Source of the DNA: a virus | Length of the DNA stretch: 23,079 nt | Reading direction: 5' to 3' (one strand) | IMG/VR virus record: IMGVR_UViG_3300031886_000047 | Span: 1-23,079 of that record | In this document: piece by piece, positions 13,035 to 20,819 of the stretch | Layout of the letters: every line of letters begins with the position of its first letter | Numbering within the stretch: position 1 is the first letter of the stretch | Program-made: the position numbers and the translations under genes | Notes under the pieces: model-generated | Told to the model about the DNA's origin: nothing | The model's database searches: none | Seen by the model: the letters and a program-made list of their open reading frames with translations, nothing else

Positions 13035-14267
13035 CTATGCCAACGGACTATAATAGCGCCCACCGCCTTGGCTTTGTGGGCTTCCTTGGAAAAACCTGCG
13101 TTTGTCAAAAACTGTACTATTACCACCAGTGCGCCCACTGGTGTTCATTGAACTACCTGCAAACTGCGAAGCGCCTCCGAGAGCACCTCCCATGTTAAAA
13201 CTTCCGGCTGTAGCGCCTGCAGAGGCTCCAGGCATACCACCGCCTCCGTAACCCCCAAGAGCTACCATAGTCCCGAAATCTAGCATTGGTGCAAATCTTT
13301 CCCAACCACCTCTCTTAGCGGCTCGTCGCTCGTCTAATGCCGCAGCAATGTTAGCCTCTGAACCAAGCTCTCCTTGTAGTTTTTCCCAATCTAATTCAGT
13401 TAAACCTGCACTCCATAACCGGGCAGTCTCTGGGCCGAACCTTAACCTCTCTATCATCCTATCTTGTTCCTTGCCATATCCTGCAATATCTTTGTCATAA
13501 TCTCTTCCGTACTGGTCATAAGTCCCTTGAACTGCCAATAAGTCTGATATTCTTTGTCTTTGGAGGTCTGCAAAAGTACTAGCTTGTCTACGATGTAGAT
13601 CTCCAGCTTGTGCTGCCGTTCCTGAACTCATGCCGCCTACATTAAACAGTTTAGATAACGCATTTGAGGTAGCAAAATCTTCTTCCCTTTGTCCCTGCTC
13701 CATAGTAGTAGTAAGCAAATCGTCAAGTCTTCCTCCGGTTAATACTGAGGGGTCTACGCCAAATAAATCTCTTCGTTGCGCTTCCCGTGCTTGTCTATTT
13801 TGTTCAGCTTCTCCAAATAAACTAGTGTATCTATTAAATATATTTTCTTGGTCTGGAGAGAATTGGGCGCTTACTCCACTGCGATCTGCAGTAGCAGACC
13901 CAAAAGGGTCGTTGTAATACCCCGGAGTCACATCAAACTCCCTGTAGGCTCTAGCAGCCCTATCTGCATGTGCTCTTTGGTATGCACTTGTATCTTTCCG
14001 ACCACCAAAAGCTGACTGAAGAATAGACCCTAGAAAAAATTCTGGTTGTCCTGTAACGGGGTTAATAGAGTTAGCATCAGAACCAACAGTATACCTGTCG
14101 GGATCTAGCCCTACTTCTTGCATACTCATGCTAATATCTCTATCTACACTTTCTGGAAGTACGCCTCGGGGAGGAAGGACTCTTTCACCACCGCCTATAT
14201 GAGCAAGGTAGTTGTCTCCAAACCTCCCAAAGCTTTTGAGCAACTCTGCCTCTGAATTAATTGTCAT
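13035..14267 (-). CDS. Virion / DNA ejection protein with Gly-rich C-terminus, 410 aa
   Basis: The N-terminus carries a block (YLAHIGGGERVLPPRGVLP ... GLDPDRYTVGSD...NPVTGQPEFF) that I know from predicted internal virion proteins of marine phages. The middle is helical and charged with coiled-coil character (about residues 150-300). The C-terminal 80 residues are dominated by Gly, Ala, Ser and Met (GGYGGGGMPGASAGATAGSF), suggesting a flexible or membrane-active tail like those of ejection proteins. Gene order after the collar fibre and two small proteins fits the T7 gp14 position. Function is by synteny and composition, not by a catalytic motif. Confidence 0.72.
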   Translation of the reverse strand: MTINSEAELLKSFGRFGDNYLAHIGGGERVLPPRGVLPESVDRDISMSMQEVGLDPDRYTVGSDANSINPVTGQPEFFLGSILQSAFGGRKDTSAYQRAHADRAARAYREFDVTPGYYNDPFGSATADRSGVSAQFSPDQENIFNRYTSLFGEAEQNRQAREAQRRDLFGVDPSVLTGGRLDDLLTTTMEQGQREEDFATSNALSKLFNVGGMSSGTAAQAGDLHRRQASTFADLQRQRISDLLAVQGTYDQYGRDYDKDIAGYGKEQDRMIERLRFGPETARLWSAGLTELDWEKLQGELGSEANIAAALDERRAAKRGGWERFAPMLDFGTMVALGGYGGGGMPGASAGATAGSFNMGGALGGASQFAGSSMNTSGRTGGNSTVFDKRRFFQGSPQSQGGGRYYSPLA

Positions 14268-14270
14268 CTC

Positions 14271-14573
14271 TTATCTCCACCAAAGTTTCTTTAAAATTGT
14301 AATTTTATCTACACACCCTTTTGGTATTACCGTATCAAAACTTAGCAAGCCTTCTTCTCCGTGCCAACCAACTGTTGATACGACAAGTAAAAAGTCTTCA
14401 TTATTTTCCAAGATTATCCCTGGAGTCTTTACTGTCGCTGTTGTCATCCCACTCGTTGAATCGAACCAACCCGCGTGGGTCGAGGTTATATCCTGCCAAG
14501 TCACCAGAACTAATGGCCGCTTCTTTAGCTCGTTGAAACTCCAACACAGCGACTGTGGCTCTTTCAACCCCAT
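14271..14573 (-). CDS. Small conserved phage protein, 100 aa
   Basis: This is a compact beta-rich protein with the pattern RPLVLVTWQDITS ... GIILENNEDFLLVVST ... VIPKG. It resembles uncharacterised proteins found beside internal virion protein genes in many phages, where W-x-D-I-x-S and IPKG are the conserved parts. The start is uncertain. ATG 14573 is preceded by GAGG at six bases and gives 100 residues, overlapping the upstream gene by 173 bases. A GTG at 14504, close to the conserved core, would shorten this overlap. It ends 3 bases before the 410-aa virion gene. Function unknown. Confidence 0.65.
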   Translation of the reverse strand: MGLKEPQSLCWSFNELKKRPLVLVTWQDITSTHAGWFDSTSGMTTATVKTPGIILENNEDFLLVVSTVGWHGEEGLLSFDTVIPKGCVDKITILKKLWWR

Positions 14574-14820
14574 CAACAACCTCTTTTTTCATTTGACTAA
14601 TTTCTGCTGCGGGTCTGTGGGCAGTCTGTATAAGTTCTACCATCAAAGCTTGTGACATCGTAAAACCGCAGCCGCTTTTTATTACTTGATTCCCATTCGC
14701 CTTATCTGTCCAAACCTGTTCCCACCAAGCAGGGCATCCATCCTCTTTACTACTTTGTGGACACCTTTTACAATTAAAAGCGTTTTTATACCTTGTATGT
14801 GTAACAACCTCAGACTCCAT
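14401..14820 (-). CDS. Small protein with Cys cluster, 139 aa
   Basis: The N-terminal half has a Cys-rich patch (NCKRCPQSSKEDGCPAWWE, then KSGCGF near residue 50), giving four cysteines spaced as in a small zinc- or disulfide-stabilised fold. It continues with a helical segment (MVELIQTAHRPAAEISQMKKE). Proteins with 'C..CP....GCPAWWE' recur beside tail genes of marine phages and are uncharacterised. The C-terminal third overlaps the following gene in another frame. TTAGG lies about seven bases before ATG 14820. A virion-assembly role is only a guess from location. Confidence 0.65.
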   Translation of the reverse strand: MESEVVTHTRYKNAFNCKRCPQSSKEDGCPAWWEQVWTDKANGNQVIKSGCGFTMSQALMVELIQTAHRPAAEISQMKKEVVDGVERATVAVLEFQRAKEAAISSGDLAGYNLDPRGLVRFNEWDDNSDSKDSRDNLGK

Positions 14821-14826
14821 ATTTGC

Positions 14827-15438
14827 CTAATCTTTTGAGCAAGCTATTACTTCTACGTGTGCAGGTCTCCAATTACCGCTAGTCATCGTACCACTTGCCG
14901 GTGCAATATTATCAATAGTAACCGTAGTTGATACGTTGGCAGCATTTGATGCAGCCGTAGCTCCGGTAATAGCGTGATTATGCGCCGCATGTAACCAGGT
15001 GCCATTATCAAGTATATTGGCGTTATCTACAGCATTAACCCTAGCTCCCGCAGCAAGATTACCGACTGCGTGGGTGTGGGAAGGCATAGACCCAGAAAAT
15101 GCAGTAGACGGAAAATTCATTTTCAATTCTGTATCAGATACTGTCCAATTACCCGCTGTATCTGGTGACCCATCATCTGTAACACTAGACTTAATAATAG
15201 GTACTACATTATTCCAAGTAGTAGAAAGTGTCCACCCATTAGGCGCTGCTGTCCTTACAAACAACATCATAGTACCTGAAGGTATATCAGAAGATGTTGA
15301 GTCTCGTTTACTTGAAATCGCAGTAGCTATGGCACTAAACTCTGTGTCAACGTCACTACCTTTAATAACCTTTGATGCGTTACCAGAGGCGAGACTATCT
15401 TTTGCAGAAAAGTCTGTGGTTTGTGAATAATTACTCAT
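14827..15438 (-). CDS. Collar-type tail fibre / receptor-binding protein, 203 aa
   Basis: The N-terminal 40 residues (DSLASGNASKVIKGSDVDTEF) match a linker common in fibre proteins of marine phages. Residues about 50-75 (IPSGTMMLFVRTAAPNGW) are typical of the start of a phage tail-collar domain. The C-terminal part is rich in Ser, Thr, Ala and Asn with paired His motifs (PSHTHAVG, AAHNHAIT) like those that bind metal in collar and short-tail-fibre tips, and ends WRPAHVEVIACSKD. AGG lies five bases before ATG 15438. It directly follows the nozzle gene, a usual position for host-recognition proteins in podoviruses. Assignment to the collar class is reasonably firm; the receptor is unknown. Confidence 0.8.
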   Translation of the reverse strand: MSNYSQTTDFSAKDSLASGNASKVIKGSDVDTEFSAIATAISSKRDSTSSDIPSGTMMLFVRTAAPNGWTLSTTWNNVVPIIKSSVTDDGSPDTAGNWTVSDTELKMNFPSTAFSGSMPSHTHAVGNLAAGARVNAVDNANILDNGTWLHAAHNHAITGATAASNAANVSTTVTIDNIAPASGTMTSGNWRPAHVEVIACSKD

Positions 15439-15440
15439 AC

Positions 15441-17597
15441 TTACCTATCCTCTCGTCCTAATTTCATAAAAAGTGACAACTGTTCTACACAAATCTCGCT
15501 ACCAGTTGATTCAATTTTAAACCCAACACTCCAGACTCTTCCTTCTTTTGAGGCAGAGGTTTTCAATCTTGACAAAGAAAGACCACCTCCCCACTCTGCA
15601 ACATTCCATTCAGCAGTCCCCCACTCGGCTAGCGTACCAGCGCCGGGAATAGTTAACTGCTTAGATCCCGTCTTTCCAGAAAAGTCAGTAGCCCACTTTA
15701 TAGTAAACTGCTGACCACTTGCCCCTTCTACTGCGACACCGACTTTCTTTAACATCTTCGTTCTTGAACTATCAAAGTCTGCGTATATACTTTCCCAATC
15801 ACAAAGGTAACTAGTTGCTACTGCAGAATTAGGAAGTGTGTCTTGAAAGCCACTATATGTACCTATACCCCCCTTAGCACCAATATAAGTTTCTTGTTCA
15901 TCATAAGCAAAGCTATACCAATCAGTATTAACAAATTTTGTAATTCTTACAGGTGTCTTCTCATCTAAAGTGTGCATGTCTACAACCCAGATATTCCCCG
16001 AAGGGGCTTTGAGCCAGTACTGACCCTCTTCTAAGTCATAGTTTGATCTAATAGCAGAGGCACTACCAGAAGTCATATCTGATACCAACTCTCGACGCAC
16101 TAGCTTTGATACTTCTGCAAGCTCTACTTTATCCGTAGAGAAGATGACTTGTTTTAAAGACCTTATCCCTGTAGCAGAGAGAAAATATAAGTCATTACCA
16201 ATCCTTTGTATGCTGTCTCTAGCTATACAGCCTACACCCTGGATAATTTGCTCTATACCTAAGCTGCCGGGAGCGTCCGGGCTATTGTAAATTACTATAC
16301 TATCTCGAAGAAAAGCTACAAGAAACCTGTCAAAAGAAGAAATAGCTGTTAAATTATCATAGCCGTGGGCAACTGCTCCTGCAGTTCCAAGTACATTTAT
16401 TTCCCCGGCACCCGTTGACCAATGTGTCTCGTCAAGTAACGCACAATAAGATATTATATTTTGAGCAGTGCCTGTATCACCTTTTTGTGCCCAAAGTCTA
16501 CCAAAGGCGCTATGTAATATATTACCGTCTGGGACTGAACCACTCGCTGCACCGATAGCCGCAAAGTTACCTGTCGTAGCGACAACCATAATGTTAGCTG
16601 TCCTTGCACCAATAACTTTGTCGTTAAAGTTCACAAATTGCCAATCATTTCCTCCATTAACAGTGATACCTGTTATATCTTCAAAGTCAGTAAAAGGCGA
16701 ATCTAATTTAAAAATCTTTTTAGTAGCCGATCCTCCCGAAGCTGTCCGAGCACCTGCGGTAGCTATTAAACTATTACCTCCAGAGTGGTTGTACATAAAG
16801 AGTTGTTCAATATCTGGATAATCTAATAAACCTATAAACTTCTCTACTACAGAACCTCCTCCTCCAGCAGTACTACCAGAAGAAACTGTATCTAAGGCTA
16901 CTATAGTATAAGTATCATCATTAGCTGCTACAGACGCTAAAGTGTGGGAAGCATTAATAACTCCTGCGTCTATTCCGTCAACTGCCGCAGAGCCACTGAA
17001 CGTAACTACATCTCCTACCGCTCTACCACAATCTGTATGCGCTACAGTCAACACCGTTGAAGCTTGTACACCAATTTCAACATTACCAGCAGGCATTGCA
17101 GATATAGTGACTGCTGTAACTGTTTTAAACAGCGCAGTGCCAGCTACAGTTTCCGCAGAACCTGTTAATGTTATTGTTTCTTCAAGAGCGTTAGTAAGTA
17201 CATCTGTCCCCGTAATGGTAACAATTTTACCACTATCTGAAGTTCCGGCAGTCGTGGTACTTACAAATCTTGGAGAAGCAAAAGTAACAGTACCCCCACT
17301 AGCTAAAGCCCCAGTTATACTGAACTGTAAATTAGGTTTTTGAGCTACAGAAATACCATTAGTGTCTGCCGCGTTAGTTGATGCAGCCGTTGTGATTGGG
17401 TTCGACCCGAGCGTAGTTGCTTCTTTAGCACTTGTAGGAGAAAACCCTTTTCTATTGCATAACCTACCCGAAGCATCATAAGCTACATTGTCTGCAAGCT
17501 TTGCATACTCTGGCGTCTTTTGTACAGCCTCTCCCTCGAAATTTAATCCGTAAATTCCGGGTGCTCTAAGTACAACAGAGTGTAGTTTACTCGCCAA
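15441..17597 (-). CDS. Tail nozzle protein (tail tubular protein B / T7 gp12-like)
   Basis: This 718-residue protein follows the gp11-like adaptor immediately and starts with a block (LRAPGIYGLNFE ... KLADNVAYDASGRLCNRKGF) characteristic of podovirus nozzle proteins. The C-terminal two-thirds are beta-rich with repeated aromatic strands, fitting the propeller-like fold. Residues about 75-240 hold two Thr/Ser/Val-rich beta domains, including one with HTDCGRAVGDVVTFSGS, of a kind often inserted in marine phage nozzles and likely exposed on the surface. Start is TTG 17597 directly after the TAA of the previous gene, with AGGGGA eight bases upstream. It forms the distal tail tube through which DNA leaves. 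Confidence 0.82.
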   Translation of the reverse strand: MASKLHSVVLRAPGIYGLNFEGEAVQKTPEYAKLADNVAYDASGRLCNRKGFSPTSAKEATTLGSNPITTAASTNAADTNGISVAQKPNLQFSITGALASGGTVTFASPRFVSTTTAGTSDSGKIVTITGTDVLTNALEETITLTGSAETVAGTALFKTVTAVTISAMPAGNVEIGVQASTVLTVAHTDCGRAVGDVVTFSGSAAVDGIDAGVINASHTLASVAANDDTYTIVALDTVSSGSTAGGGGSVVEKFIGLLDYPDIEQLFMYNHSGGNSLIATAGARTASGGSATKKIFKLDSPFTDFEDITGITVNGGNDWQFVNFNDKVIGARTANIMVVATTGNFAAIGAASGSVPDGNILHSAFGRLWAQKGDTGTAQNIISYCALLDETHWSTGAGEINVLGTAGAVAHGYDNLTAISSFDRFLVAFLRDSIVIYNSPDAPGSLGIEQIIQGVGCIARDSIQRIGNDLYFLSATGIRSLKQVIFSTDKVELAEVSKLVRRELVSDMTSGSASAIRSNYDLEEGQYWLKAPSGNIWVVDMHTLDEKTPVRITKFVNTDWYSFAYDEQETYIGAKGGIGTYSGFQDTLPNSAVATSYLCDWESIYADFDSSRTKMLKKVGVAVEGASGQQFTIKWATDFSGKTGSKQLTIPGAGTLAEWGTAEWNVAEWGGGLSLSRLKTSASKEGRVWSVGFKIESTGSEICVEQLSLFMKLGREDR

Positions 17598-18296
17598 TTA
17601 ATAGTCCCCTAATACAATCCAATCTCCACCACCTTGAGCTTGCCACTTGTGCCTCTGCTCAAACGCTACAGCATCTCCTAACGCTTGTTGGTATGCCATT
17701 TGCATTTCAGAAGAAGCTTCTCCTTCATCTTCTCCTCGTTCTCTGATAGCTAAAGCTAAGGCTTTTAAATAAACAGGATACCAAGGAACTTTAGTAAAGT
17801 CTGTTTCCGTGGTCATATCCTCTTCTGGTATAATTACTTCAACATCCATATTGTAGACTGCATCCGGCACTAAGAAAAATCTAATCTTCATAGATTGGGT
17901 ATTATTATAACCAGCATGAGCATAGGCAAAAGGTTCTTGTTCATCTTCATTATTAGCTTGTGTTTGTATTCTAATCCATTCAAAAGGGCGCGGTGTTAAC
18001 CGGACATCCGTAGATGTATTATACACATCTATAAGTCTTGATCTTTGATTAGTAAAAGCACCTGCCCCCGCATTTTCTACATCATAAGTATGTGTACTTG
18101 CGGCTGTTGTTACAGTAATAGTATTCTGTAATGCTACCCAATCAAAAGAATCTTCTACTTCTCTTTTAGCATCATTAAGCAAACGAAGTAAAGTAAGGGA
18201 GTAGTCTGTTTCATCCACAGTACCTACTTCTGACTCGCGTAAGCGAACCAAGATTTTATTGATTAGCTGTAGTACTGTTGTTACTGTCTGCGACAT
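17598..18296 (-). CDS. Head-tail adaptor (tail tubular protein A / T7 gp11-like)
   Basis: This 232-residue protein has the helical N-terminus typical of podovirus adaptors (TTVLQLINKILVRLRESEV ... LLNDAKREVEDSFDW), followed by a beta-rich middle (NTITVTTAASTHTYDV) and a C-terminal helix bundle (YPVYLKALALAIRERGED). Such proteins form a dodecameric ring joining portal and nozzle. AGGAG lies six bases before ATG 18296. It is the first gene after the terminator that follows the capsid genes and abuts the nozzle gene without a gap, as in T7-like phages. Family assignment is confident on domain layout and synteny. Confidence 0.83.
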   Translation of the reverse strand: MSQTVTTVLQLINKILVRLRESEVGTVDETDYSLTLLRLLNDAKREVEDSFDWVALQNTITVTTAASTHTYDVENAGAGAFTNQRSRLIDVYNTSTDVRLTPRPFEWIRIQTQANNEDEQEPFAYAHAGYNNTQSMKIRFFLVPDAVYNMDVEVIIPEEDMTTETDFTKVPWYPVYLKALALAIRERGEDEGEASSEMQMAYQQALGDAVAFEQRHKWQAQGGGDWIVLGDY

Positions 18297-18310
18297 TAAC
18301 CACTCCTATT

Positions 18311-18341
18311 TAAAATAAGGGGGAGCATCTACCTCCCCCTT
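18311..18341 (-). terminator. Intrinsic terminator between capsid and tail genes
   Basis: A perfect 9-base stem AAGGGGGAG / CTCCCCCTT (arms at 18317-18325 and 18333-18341) has a 7-base loop. On the minus strand it is followed by ATTTTAAAT. It lies in the 52-base gap between the second decoration-like gene and the gp11-like gene. T7 carries its main late terminator Tphi at the equivalent place, after capsid gene 10 and before gene 11. Partial termination here would lower tail protein relative to capsid protein. Confidence 0.75.
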
Positions 18342-18348
18342 TACTCAG

Positions 18349-18627
18349 TTAAGCATCTGCAAAAGGCACGACTCGAACTCTTAAAGTACCAGAGTCTAAG
18401 TTTATAGAGCCTCCTGTGTTATTAGCTAAAACTGCTGTCACTGTATTGGCAGCGGTAACCGCCGATGTTAGCATTAAATCAGCTACATCCAAAGAGAACG
18501 AAGACATAACAAAGTCACCAAGGCTTGCGCCTGGGACAGTTACGTCTGTCGCCTCTTCATTGCCATCGGCAATAGCACCCGCATCCCAAGTTGCAGAGAC
18601 AACAGGAAATCCTGATAATCTAGACAT
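18349..18627 (-). CDS. Small beta-rich virion protein B (capsid decoration-like)
   Basis: This 92-residue protein is a paralogue of the gene just upstream. The shared core runs from a W-x-x-G start through LGDF, SxD, VTAANTV, LANNTGG and LxSGTLRVRV. The regular alternation of hydrophobic and polar residues and the near absence of charged helices indicate a small beta sandwich. Small proteins of this kind lie next to the major capsid gene in many marine phages and are likely capsid decoration or cement, which I infer only from position. The strong ribosome site AAGGAGG (18635-18641) sits seven bases before the ATG, fitting a high-copy structural product. It ends 7 bases before the terminator stem. 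Confidence 0.7.
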   Translation of the reverse strand: MSRLSGFPVVSATWDAGAIADGNEEATDVTVPGASLGDFVMSSFSLDVADLMLTSAVTAANTVTAVLANNTGGSINLDSGTLRVRVVPFADA

Positions 18628-18634
18628 TAGATTT

Positions 18635-18641
18635 CCTCCTT
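18635..18641 (-). promoter_or_regulatory. Strong ribosome binding site, decoration-like gene B
   Basis: The consensus AAGGAGG lies seven bases before ATG 18627. It is preceded by a TTTAATTTAA stretch that also occurs in front of decoration-like gene A, consistent with duplication of gene plus leader. Confidence 0.6.
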
Positions 18642-18652
18642 ATCTGTTTAAA

Positions 18653-18955
18653 TTAAATAACTTCTCTTGGCATAACCATTACATAGAGAGTACCAGACCC
18701 TAAGTCTATTGCGCCACCAGTATTGTTAGCTAAGATTACAGTAACTGTGTCAGCCGCTGTTACCGTAGCAGTCAAAGTTATATCTGTGGTATCTATACTC
18801 ATGGAAGCCAAAGCAAAGTCTCCTAGTTGTGCGCCAGTTACGGTCACTTCCTCGGCGGCTTCGTCCCCATCTGAGACACTACCCCAATCTTTTGTTTCCG
18901 AAGCAATCGCAAATTTAGTTACCGACTGCCCATAATAAGTGCTTGATAAAGCCAT
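18653..18955 (-). CDS. Small beta-rich virion protein A (capsid decoration-like)
   Basis: This 100-residue protein is directly downstream of the major capsid gene and closely related to its own downstream neighbour. Both share the ordered blocks LGDF, SxDxxD, VTAAxTV, LANNTGG and SGTL. It differs in its N-terminal 20 residues (MALSSTYYGQSVTKFAIASE) and in having more Thr. The composition (Val, Thr, Ala, Asp; almost no Lys/Arg in the core) suits a beta-sandwich surface protein. It is preceded by TAAGGAGATATATAATG, nearly the ribosome site of T7 gene 10. A decoration or cement role on the capsid is inferred; a head-fibre base is another possibility. Confidence 0.72.
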   Translation of the reverse strand: MALSSTYYGQSVTKFAIASETKDWGSVSDGDEAAEEVTVTGAQLGDFALASMSIDTTDITLTATVTAADTVTVILANNTGGAIDLGSGTLYVMVMPREVI

Positions 18956-18962
18956 TATATAT

Positions 18963-18969
18963 CTCCTTA
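18963..18969 (-). promoter_or_regulatory. Strong ribosome binding site, decoration-like gene A
   Basis: TAAGGAG lies seven bases before ATG 18955 in the context AAGGAGATATATA. This matches the leader of the capsid gene nearby and resembles the well-known T7 gene 10 leader. Confidence 0.6.
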
Positions 18970-18985
18970 AATTAAATTATGTCAG

Positions 18986-19942
18986 TTAAGCAACAACAGC
19001 GATTTTAACACCAGCATCATTACGAAGCTCGCCAGTACCATAAATGGTATCAGCAGTAAACAAGTCTCCTAAGAACTCTTGCTTGTACTGTGTTTGTGTA
19101 CGCACACCCATTTGCTCTACGTGAACCATCGCAGATTTGTGGGCCAAGAGACACAACCGAGCGTCCTGAGAACCTTCCGTATCTGTTGGGCTATTGGTAG
19201 ATACATATATCGGAATACCGTAAATATCTCCCATCAAACCGTTACGGATCGTATTAGAACTACCAGCTTCACCTGTGAACGCCTGTTCTGTAAATCGTGA
19301 AAGGCCCGTTAAGTTCTTCTTCTCAACTGGCGGTATCACTAAATAGCGATCCATCAAAGGAACATCAACATCATCAAGCGTTTGAATAGCTTTCCGAATA
19401 CCTACGTCCGCTAAAGCGGCAGCATTATCTGATCCAGCATTAAAAGCCGTTGACCCATCAGACCCGATAACAGTACCCGCAGTACCAAAGTCTACAGTCG
19501 TACCTGAGCTTACTGTGTTAACAGTACCACCCTGTAGTCCGTAGCACCTTAGCCAAAGGTCACTGTCAACTTGTGAGGACAACGCAAAACCGGCATCATC
19601 AGTATAAAACTGACGCATACTTTGTAAAGCCTGCTTATCCAACAAGTCCTCAATCAAACGGGAATACTCATAATGCTTATCAATCGAAATTGAAATTTCT
19701 GAGTCCGTTGCTGCAATCAAGGTAACCTGTTGCCGCGTAGTTTTAGCACTAGCAGAACCACGAGTAGGAGTTGGTACGTGAATCGTATCTCCTTTTTTAC
19801 CATTGTGATTCATCTTGGTAACCAGGTTAGCTAAAACCAAGTTACTTTTGTATGCAGCTACGACTTCGTTAGACCACAATTCAGGAATAAATTTATCCTG
19901 TGTGGTGGTATTCATCGCCGCTGCGGCTGAAAAATTAGCCAT
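18986..19942 (-). CDS. Major capsid protein (HK97-fold)
   Basis: This 318-residue protein forms the icosahedral shell. It follows the scaffold gene, carries the strongest leader in the window, and shows the typical marine podovirus capsid layout: an N-terminal arm (IPELWSNEVVAAYKSNLVLANL), an E-loop/spine region with GKKGDTIHVPTP, the DKHYEYSRLIEDL spine helix, the YLVIPPVEKKNL A-domain strand, and a C-terminal TADTIYGTGELRNDAG strand. No protease is encoded nearby and no propeptide is evident, so the protein probably assembles around the scaffold without cleavage of a delta domain. Assignment is strong from these blocks and from synteny. Confidence 0.92.
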   Translation of the reverse strand: MANFSAAAAMNTTTQDKFIPELWSNEVVAAYKSNLVLANLVTKMNHNGKKGDTIHVPTPTRGSASAKTTRQQVTLIAATDSEISISIDKHYEYSRLIEDLLDKQALQSMRQFYTDDAGFALSSQVDSDLWLRCYGLQGGTVNTVSSGTTVDFGTAGTVIGSDGSTAFNAGSDNAAALADVGIRKAIQTLDDVDVPLMDRYLVIPPVEKKNLTGLSRFTEQAFTGEAGSSNTIRNGLMGDIYGIPIYVSTNSPTDTEGSQDARLCLLAHKSAMVHVEQMGVRTQTQYKQEFLGDLFTADTIYGTGELRNDAGVKIAVVA

Positions 19943-19949
19943 CTTATAT

Positions 19950-19956
19950 CTCCTTT
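19950..19956 (-). promoter_or_regulatory. Strong ribosome binding site, major capsid gene
   Basis: AAAGGAG lies seven bases before ATG 19942 in the context TTTTAAAGGAGATATAAG. It is nearly identical to the leader of decoration-like gene A and fits the high expression needed for the capsid protein. Confidence 0.65.
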
Positions 19957-19970
19957 AAAAGTTAAAACGT

Positions 19971-19990
19971 ATAGAGTTATCTAACTCTAT
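19971..19990. repeat. Inverted repeat between scaffold and capsid genes
   Basis: ATAGAGTTA (19971-19979) and TAACTCTAT (19982-19990) are exact inverted copies separated by two bases. In RNA the likely form is a 7-base stem with a 6-base loop. It spans the scaffold stop codon and lies about 30 bases upstream of the capsid start. It is AU-rich with no U-run directly after it, so a processing, stabilising or operator role is more likely than termination. Confidence 0.5.
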
Positions 19991-20819
19991 CTTGCTTGTA
20001 TGCCTTATAAATTTCTGGGGCTAGGTCCGCGTATCTTTGAGGATCTTGTATCTGTAAACGAATAAGCTCTGTTCTTTTGTAAATCGGTAAACCCGAAGAA
20101 CTAGCATCCGCTGAAGATCCCGATGATACAGTCGTGGCGGCTTGAAGTTCTCGCTCACGTTCTTTTTGGACTTCTTTTGTTTGCTTTTCATGGGCAGTTT
20201 GAGTTAGCTCTTTGTACTGTGAAAACAGTTCATCTGCGTACTCAAAATCTCCATTACTTGCTTTTAGCCACATGTCTTGTCGGGGAGAACTAGTCATTAC
20301 CCACTGTTGAAATTGTGCATCATTCACAATTTTGTCAACATCTGGGTGCTTTGCTTGCAAACGCTGTAGCGTACTTTCCGCTTGTGTTTGATTTATAGCA
20401 CCCTTAATCGGCTGTAATGCCTCCTCAACTACCCGACGTACAGCTTTTAAAGGATTTTCGTGGAAATCTTCCTCCGACAAAGCTTCCTCGTTATTCTGTA
20501 CTTGTTGTGTTTGAGCCTCTTGTAGATTATTCTGTATAAGTGTATCGGCTAGTTTTCTAAGCTCACCTAACTCATTACCTTGTTTGCCATACTGTTGCTC
20601 TAAATTTTGATAAGAACTCAAAATTTCATCTACAGATTTTCCTTGAAATTTAGAAGGAACTTCTGCATTATTATCAGTAAGCGCACTCTCAGCATTCTGA
20701 GCTTCAGGCTCTGCAGCCTCTTTACTAGTTGTCTCTTCACTTTCCAGCCGACTTGTCAGATCAGAATAGTCAACAGCTTTCGTGTCGTCTAAGTCGGGGT
20801 CTACTATATTATTAGCCAT
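19977..20819 (-). CDS. Capsid scaffolding protein
   Basis: This 280-residue protein is very polar, with an acidic disordered N-terminal third (DPDLDDTKAVDYSD and many Glu/Ala). A conserved FQGKSVDEILSSYQNLEQQYGKQ motif leads into a coiled-coil region, a Gln-rich linker follows, and there is a short basic C-terminus (ending YKAYKQDRVR) that would contact the shell. The motif and the placement directly before the capsid gene are characteristic of podovirus scaffolds (T7 gp9-like). GAGGAG lies before ATG 20819. It acts during procapsid assembly and is not expected in mature virions. Confidence 0.85.
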   Translation of the reverse strand: MANNIVDPDLDDTKAVDYSDLTSRLESEETTSKEAAEPEAQNAESALTDNNAEVPSKFQGKSVDEILSSYQNLEQQYGKQGNELGELRKLADTLIQNNLQEAQTQQVQNNEEALSEEDFHENPLKAVRRVVEEALQPIKGAINQTQAESTLQRLQAKHPDVDKIVNDAQFQQWVMTSSPRQDMWLKASNGDFEYADELFSQYKELTQTAHEKQTKEVQKERERELQAATTVSSGSSADASSSGLPIYKRTELIRLQIQDPQRYADLAPEIYKAYKQDRVR

